Assembly (NCBI RefSeq): GCF_023856365.1
Contig: NC_064538.1
Span: 7,634,435-7,698,434, forward strand
Direction of reading: 5' to 3'
DNA length: 64,000 nt
DNA from: Brienomyrus brachyistius
Lineage: Eukaryota; Chordata; Actinopteri; Osteoglossiformes; Mormyridae
The first letter of the stretch is position 1. Each line of letters starts with the position of its first letter. Below, one piece after another: positions 58,171 through 64,000 of this stretch. The notes under the pieces were generated by a model, which was given only the letters and a program-made list of their open reading frames with translations, was not told where the DNA came from and ran no database searches. Position numbers and translations under genes: made by a program.

Positions 58171-59644
58171 AAGACTACAGCTTTAGCAAACTCTCAACTT
58201 CAGTTCAGGGCATTTGTTTTCCTTTCGGCATCCTGCTGAAGTGACCAATCTAAGTTTCCAAAGTGCAACACCTAGAGGAGGTCTGTATTCGCAACAGGGC
58301 CTGACCACAGCAGCAGTTCAATCAGGCCTGGAGATGACCTCTGGGCAGGCGTGTCGGGGCAGGGCAGTGCTGTCCTCAGACACACAGGTTTTTGGCTCTG
58401 AGCACGGCAAGGGCGGCAGGCCTGAAAGGAGTCAGTGTGGGACTCGTGATGGATGGGGTATCTCGCTCCCCTCTGCTGAGTCATGGGTCCGTGTCGGGCG
58501 ATGTGGCAGCCGCAGAGCAGCTGGGGGAGTCTAGCTTCTTCGCTTCTTAAACAAGCTGGCCTCCCGTACAGGAAGGAGGCAAGGAGACGGAGGGCCGAGA
58601 GTGGAAGGGGTAATGAAGAGGCAGATTCAATCACAAAGCATTTCAAGGGAATCTATCTGATTTACAACTTCATTTCAGCCACTTTTCTGCACTGATCTGT
58701 GTATAATGTTACATTGCACGTGAATCTAAATCATATCCAATAAATAAAAAATACACTTTCTCTGCATCACATAATAGACACACCAAGCAGTGGAAATGCA
58801 GCCCAACGGTAATGCCCTAGATCTAATGTAATCTCAGTACTGATCCATGGCCTTGCGCGTCTCTAATTCTAACCTGCGCATTTTCATGATGAATGATGTA
58901 AATAATCTATGGTTAGTGTCTAAGGTCAGTTTCCACATTATCCACCAAAGACATCTGAAATCTGATTCCACCCTTCTAGCTGGCAGGAGACGCGGAGCTA
59001 AAAGTAGCTAGCTGTCCTTGGGCCAGTTCATTTGCAGTCCCGTATAGAAATGGAAGTCCAGCTAGTCTTTTTTGGATTGATTGACCTGCCAGGAGTGAAT
59101 AGGACCAACTGGGTGGATAAATGGATGGAAGCCTTAAAGGAACAATAACTGTGTGTTTTTGCCCTTCTGCTATAACATGTGGTCTGTGTAGTAGTCATGG
59201 TTGACTGTTGACCCACGGCTGCGGGGATAATGAGGGACATTGAGAAAGTATCAGTGATTAGGAGCTTCTACCTCATATTCTGGAACAAGCCATATGGCTT
59301 CCGGGACTAACTACAGCAGGAAACCTGGCTGTTGACCTTTTTTATTTTGTTTTTGTGTTGAACTTTAATGTCCGGCTGCATTATTTATAAGGATGCATAC
59401 TCCAGTGAGAGTATACAGACAGTGTATAGCCCCCTCACTCAGGTCAGTGCTGCTGTGGTCTTGGGGTCACTGTGGCGTAGGTCTGGAGTCTAACCTGATG
59501 GCCAGGGAAGCAGGGACCAGTATGTTTCATTGCATGGAGATATGATGCTAAGGATGCTTTGTTCGATGTTTGCAGACCCCTTAATTTCATCCGCCTTTAA
59601 AAATAACTGCAGTCAACCTAGTTTTTGATAATGCATAACCAGCC
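58171..59644. other. Non-coding stretch
   Basis: No gene or transposon end is recognised. Frames at 58214-58646 overlap on both strands (up to 124 codons). About 58690-58930 is AT-leaning and repeat-free. Confidence 0.45.
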
Positions 59645-59872
59645 CAGCACAGCACGTTAGCGCGCCGGTTAGCATTGCTGCCACAAGCCTCTAGCACTGG
59701 TGCTTTGAATCCTACCTCAGCACTGCATGCATGGCATTTGCATGTTCTCTCTATGTTGCATGCATTATGTCCCACAGTCCAATCCAAACACATGACATTA
59801 GGCACATTGGTTGCCTGTGGTGTGATTGTGTGTGATGAGGGGCCATCCCATACGACAGGCTTCCTCAGATCC

Positions 59873-60012
59873 TCAGTGGGCCAATCAGCAACACAGTTTG
59901 CAGATTTCCTTTCTCAAACACACCTGTTAGGGCTGATAATTAGCTGGTGAGCAGAATAAGGTGTGTTTCAGCAGGGAATTCTGTAGACTGGCCCTCCTGG
60001 ACCGTAATTAGG
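59873..60012. mobile_element. Palindromic teleost MITE-type repeat
   Basis: CACAGTTTGCAGATTTCC, TCAAACACACCTGTTAGGGC, AGAATAAGGTGTGTTTCAGC, AGGGAATTCTGTAGACTGGC and CCTCCTGGACCGTAATTAGG follow in an order I know from a widespread fish repeat. It sits inside the SINE at 59645-60066. Target-site duplication is not clear. Confidence 0.55.
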
Positions 60013-60039
60013 GAGGCCTTGTGCCAAAGCGGTTTGAAG

Positions 60040-60066
60040 ATGGATGGATGGATGGATGGATGGATG
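60040..60066. repeat. (GGAT)n microsatellite (SINE tail)
   Basis: Six to seven GGAT units forming the 3' end of the SINE at 59645. Confidence 0.9.
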
Positions 60067-62184
60067 TGAGATACATTTGTCACTTATTGTCTTCAATCTT
60101 GCAGCACAAATCCCAGAAAGTGCGCCTGATCGCTGCTGTTGTGCTGATTCATCAAGCGGTTTACTCCGGTCCTCATCCTTCATGGCAGAGAGCCAGAGAT
60201 GCTTCATAATGGCCAACTCCTTTATTAATTACCTCTCAGATCCCAGTTATAATCTGGGAAACGAATGCTTGTTTTTCTCTGCTCTGCACAGAGAGGGTTG
60301 GCATCATCTCTCCTCCCACTCATTTAGCGAAACCAAGCCATTTAATTGCTTAATTGCTAACCGCCAGCTCGTTTTGCTCTCCAAATATGCCTTTGTCTAA
60401 TCTATCCCAGTGTGTCACTCTGTTTGTACCGGCACTCCCCCCCTAGTGCCAGCCGTCAGCTGTATTAACCCCTTGCCGCTGTCCTCCTCTCCCTTACCCG
60501 CAGGCCCATGGACTTGCACGGGCCCTAATTGACGAACTCCAGCACGTTTCTCCATTCTGTCATCTGTAAGCATTACTGACATCTCTGTCATTGGATGAGG
60601 GCTCATTTTGGTGCGGCAGGACAAGTCGCTCGGGAGGAGATTAAATTCGGAGACTACATCCCTACCTATTGATTAGTCATTTAATTCCCCTTTTTGTGCG
60701 ACTGTCTACCAAAACACAAAAACAGCGAAGGCTAAAGCAGGCCACCTGCAAGCAAGTCTGTGTACTCAGGAGGAACTTAATGTGTATCATCCAAAGAAAA
60801 TCACGACCCTGTGCCAAACCGTGGGAGCAGGTTCCTCAATATTCATTAATTAGTCAGTTATGGCTTTACTAGTAACATAATTAGGATTTTGAGCACCCTA
60901 GCTTAAAAAGGCAGAAAGCAGCACCGCACGCACATGCAGAGCTGGAGACGGGAGGGACACAGTGCTGCCTGGAGCCATGCCGATCTGGATAAATCAACAT
61001 GCAAAACTATGAGAACAATAAATCATTTACACATATAAACCCCTGATGATTCCTGGCTGTCTCACTCTCTGTCTAAATATATTTCATGTGCTCATACTGG
61101 TGACCTGACAGGGATCGGAGCGAAGGCGGTGACTCATGTTGCCGCATTAATGCAGCTGGAGGGAGACTGTTAATCTTCAGTCGCGAGTGATGGGCCCTTA
61201 TCATAGAGATGGGATAAGGCGGAGATGCTGGAGTCCAGACATGCGCGCTACAGAAGATGCTGTAAAATAAACGAAACAACGTAGCTGTGACACCAGAGAT
61301 GAAAGACCTAGAGACATCGTTACAGTAAACATAAGGCAGTCCCGTATACCTAAAATCCTCTTGTGCGGTACCCAGGGAGCTCAGGGTTAACTAACACATT
61401 AACCCATTCACAAACTACAACCCTTTTTTTGTGTGTGGTTCGGAGATTTCACTTCTGAAGATAACCTGTAGTATAGGATGCTGGTATGAACTTGGGCTCA
61501 ACATGCATGCATCATACTGCCCAGTCTCCGAGTCACAGGGCCTGTGAACTTCACCAGAGAAACCAACTGAGACCCAGTTTCTTTGGCTAATCATTTTACC
61601 CGTGCCCAGTTCCTTTGATCCAAGATTCTCAGCAAAACCAACCACACAGTGTCAGTCCAACCCAAAGCTGGTCCATATGTCTGCAGCATAGCAGGACTGA
61701 ACCTAGAGGAAGGTAAATGACATCAGTAACAGAGGGGAGCCGACACTCGTCCTCAGAGCTAAACTTCTGAGAGAACCTCTTCTTTACCTCTCAGTGTGTC
61801 AGGCTTATGAGGCCTAGCTGTGTTTGCCTAAAGCAAATGGAGTGTGTTTGGTGGAGTTAGCCAGAAGGTCAGTCCGTCCCTCTCTACACAGTCCCTCAGT
61901 GAACAGTCAAACCAAACCAACGTCTTTATTCTGCATGCGTGCTTTCTTCACCCGGGCCTAATTATTTCAGAAAAGACCCTGGGGTGCTGGAAAATTGGAA
62001 AGTTGATGAATATATTTGTTCTCGAATTTGGTAGTTTTATTAAATCTTGCATTAACTCAAAATAAATGAGAAAACAGAATGGTACATCATAATATATCTA
62101 TAAAGAGTATTTTCCATTTCATTTTTCAGATAGGTGAATTACAGAGTTCTTTGTTAATTAAAGAGAATAAAGTCAACATCCCAT
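60067..62184. other. Non-coding stretch
   Basis: About 60200-60420 and 60610-60900 are repeat-free and AT-leaning (CATTAATTAGTCAGTTATGG at 60843) and may be regulatory. About 61350-61680 contains no recognised element. The 118-codon frame at 60044-60400 begins in the GGAT tail and is not a gene. Confidence 0.4.
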
Positions 62185-62515
62185 GGCAGTCGATTGCATA
62201 CAGTACGACCCTCCCATCATGTCCACCTGACCCTCCGGTCTCCCCCCTAACGTGACCCTGATGAGCCGCACCTGTTCCTTGTTACCCCTCCTTAGTCTTT
62301 GTATTTGAGTACCTGTTTGTCTCGTCAGCCCCAGTCTGGTCACTGACGTCGCTCCTCCCGTCTGCCTGTGTCCTTCCCCATACTCACCTTCTTTTTTTTG
62401 ACCCCTTACACTCTCGTTTTTTTCCCTCCTCCCATTCAATTACCAAAATTCCCTTTTGCCTAATGCCTATCTATCTTCAAGGTCCTCGTCCTGCATACCG
62501 TGACATCTGTGGGAT
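62185..62515 (+). mobile_element. Possible LTR-type dispersed repeat
   Basis: CCTGATGAGCCGCACCTGTT, CCTTGTTACCCCTCCTTAGT, CTTTGTATTTGAGTACCTGT, TTGTCTCGTCAGCCCCAGTC, then a CT-rich run and a TACCGTGACATCTG end. The CT-rich body closing in a CCGTGACA-type motif is like several fish LTR-type repeats. It is recalled from memory; there is no partner LTR. Confidence 0.4.
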
Positions 62516-62618
62516 GCTAAGATTAAGTTGGGTTGGTATTTCTCAGTCTTTTATGCTGTGGATTCTCCCGTCTTGGTGCTACTTAAAAAAAAATACTTAA
62601 AAAAAATGTCAAAATGTA

Positions 62619-62712
62619 TACCCATCCATTCATCCATCCATCCATCCACCCATCCATCCATCCTTCCATCCATCCATCCTCTTATGTGTATTTCCAACCT
62701 TCCATCCATCCA
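62619..62712. repeat. (CCAT)n microsatellite
   Basis: Imperfect CCAT/CCAC/CCTT units with an interruption at 62680-62699 (TCTTATGTGTATTTCCAACC). It may be a reversed SINE tail without its body. Confidence 0.85.
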
Positions 62713-64000
62713 CTCTAACTTCTCACCCTGGTCAGGTTCTCAGAGTAGATATGCAAAATTATAAGTTATGTTTTCCCATGAACCTTGAAGTAATGGACTG
62801 AATGGAGCATTTCATCGCAGAATCGGTCTAGCTGGTGATCGCCTGGCAGTGCCCTGTGTTTGCCTGCCTGTTTTAAATCCCGTCTCCTGTAATGTGTCGC
62901 ATGTGTACTGCCTATCGTGTCTATCAGGTAACTGGTGTGTCACTTCCAAATGTAATCTTGGACTGCTGGCAATATTCAGCGCAAAGCCCTGCAGGGTTTG
63001 TTGCACAGATAAAACAGACTTTAAAATGTAAGCTGGTTATTGCTTATTTTAGCCTCCACAAAGCGTTAAAGGGGACTTTCAGACTGAGCCGTACAGAAAA
63101 GAAGCTGTAATGCCAATTATGATCCCACAAATTATGCATTTCATTGTAACTGGAGTGGAAGCTGCAAATGTAATTACCCTGATTTCTTACTGATGGCTAC
63201 AAATAATGACATTTAGTTTGATCTCCTAAAGGGAATGAGTTATAAAGCAGAAGCTCTCCGCTTTTACATTCACACGCCGCTTCCTCCTTGCTTTTGTCTG
63301 CATGTGCCCCTGAGGGTTTGTTTTAGATGAAATGTCAGTTTTAATGGAAAACAGAATAGAATAACAAGAGAACAGTTTGGAGTTTTGCTTGTGCTAAAGG
63401 AAAAGGGAAAGAGGTGTTTCTTTTTGATTGTGCTGTTAGGAATCCGCTGTGATATTATGTTTTACGGAATGTAACCCCAGGCAAAGTGAGACACTCAGCA
63501 CTGGCGGTGTTTAAAGGTGCCGTTCTTGTGAGGCCCGCCCCCCAATGGGCGGGGGGACACTGACGGGGGGCGGCCCTTCTGTCCTGCGCATCAAGGTGCC
63601 TTCCATTGTATGTGGGAGACTTACACACCGACCCATATGTCTGCTCATGCATTACTGTTCACATACATCCATATGACTCCCTGTTTGGTCTTCTGGTATT
63701 TAAGCACCTTGTATTAATTGATCTTAAGGCCCATTGATTAGTGTTATGGCAACAGGTCAAGAGGGCTTTGACAAGGCACTTACAGTGACGTAAAAATGGT
63801 GCTGTTTTTCATTCAGTAATGGATGGGTGGATGGACGGATGGATGGATGGATTCGAAAGACCAAAATGGCCTTGGTGTGTCATGTTTGGGTAGCAGAACA
63901 ACACACATTAGGCAGCCAGATGTTAGACATACTGGCACCAACGGAGTAGTGCATGTTGTGGAGCTCTTTCTGTAACCAGCCCGGTCTTTCTGACAGACGA
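62713..64000. other. Non-coding stretch to window end
   Basis: About 63030-63300 is AT-rich and repeat-free (GCCAATTATGATCCCACAAA, AATGTAATTACCCTGATTTC), enhancer-like in texture. About 63525-63575 holds a CCAAT box followed directly by GGGCGGGG, a promoter-like pairing with no gene seen. A GGAT/GGAC array is at 63822-63851. No exon is recognised at the right edge. Confidence 0.4.

Larger units (their letters stand above)
59645..60066 (+). mobile_element. tRNA-headed SINE split by a palindromic MITE
   Basis: The head TAGCGCGCCGGTTAGCATTG (A box) and GGTGCTTTGAATCC (B box) lead to TTTGCATGTTCTCTCTATGT, CCCACAGTCCAATCCAAACA and GCCTGTGGTGTGATTGTG. The body then breaks off at about 59870. The tail AAAGCGGTTTGAAGATGGAT then GGATGGATGGATGG resumes at about 60025. 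The intervening piece (59873-60012) is a different repeat. Confidence 0.65.

Noticed and set aside
63528..63560. GC-rich hairpin or terminator-like inverted repeat
   Set aside because: The two C-rich and G-rich halves do not pair in correct order over their full length. It reads better as a CCAAT box plus GC box.

Overview
The window looks like a repeat-bearing, gene-poor stretch of a ray-finned (probably teleost) fish chromosome. The reasons are abundant (CA)n/(GT)n and (GGAT)n microsatellites, tRNA-headed SINEs with LINE-type 3' tails or a '...AAGCGG...(GGAT)n' tail of the kind common in teleosts, hAT- and Tc1-like non-autonomous DNA transposons, long C/G homopolymers, and open reading frames that are short, overlapping and not protein-like. 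There are no operons, ribosome-binding sites or other prokaryotic features. I found no protein-coding exon, rRNA or functional tRNA that I can support. The species cannot be named from the sequence alone.

Layout. 1-9.5 kb: a CA microsatellite, a minisatellite grown inside a small inverted-repeat element (2.3-2.6 kb), an AT-rich block resembling conserved regulatory DNA (6.05-6.72 kb), a MITE-like element split by a SINE head (8.37-8.83 kb) and a hAT-like 5' end (8.9 kb). 9.58-11.17 kb: the most striking object, 49 head-to-tail copies of a 30-bp GC-rich unit with no length change, starting at the edge of a Tigger-like fragment and ending in a 60-bp higher-order repeat. 11-24 kb: the first CA-bounded 'GTGGGGAC' repeat (12.1-12.4 kb), possible LTR debris (14.4-14.8 kb), an 18-bp minisatellite (17.5 kb), a 302-bp hAT MITE with a perfect 8-bp target-site duplication (18.9-19.2 kb), a SINE at 19.8 kb, and two back-to-back SINEs (23.2-23.75 kb). 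24-46 kb: mostly single-copy-looking DNA with AT-rich, TAATTA-bearing blocks, small minisatellites (27.3, 32.9, 36.4, 39.0 kb), SINE fragments (33.8, 37.1, 43.9 kb) and LTR-like debris (31.4-32.0, 44.7-45.1 kb). 46-50 kb: another GTGGGGAC repeat and a dense run of MITE, inverted-repeat element, Tc1-like element and SINE. 49.7-56 kb: the longest quiet, AT-rich run, with several enhancer-like blocks. 56.6-57.3 kb: two tandem GTGGGGAC repeats. 57.9-64 kb: SINEs, one of them split by a palindromic MITE, possible LTR debris, and (CCAT)n/(GGAT)n arrays.

With no gene to anchor it, the best reading is an intergenic desert or a large intron. The quiet AT-rich blocks are the best candidates for function (long-range enhancers of a developmental gene). 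The rest records transposon insertion and tandem-repeat growth. All family names rest on recognising termini, promoter boxes and target-site duplications by eye. No database search was possible.
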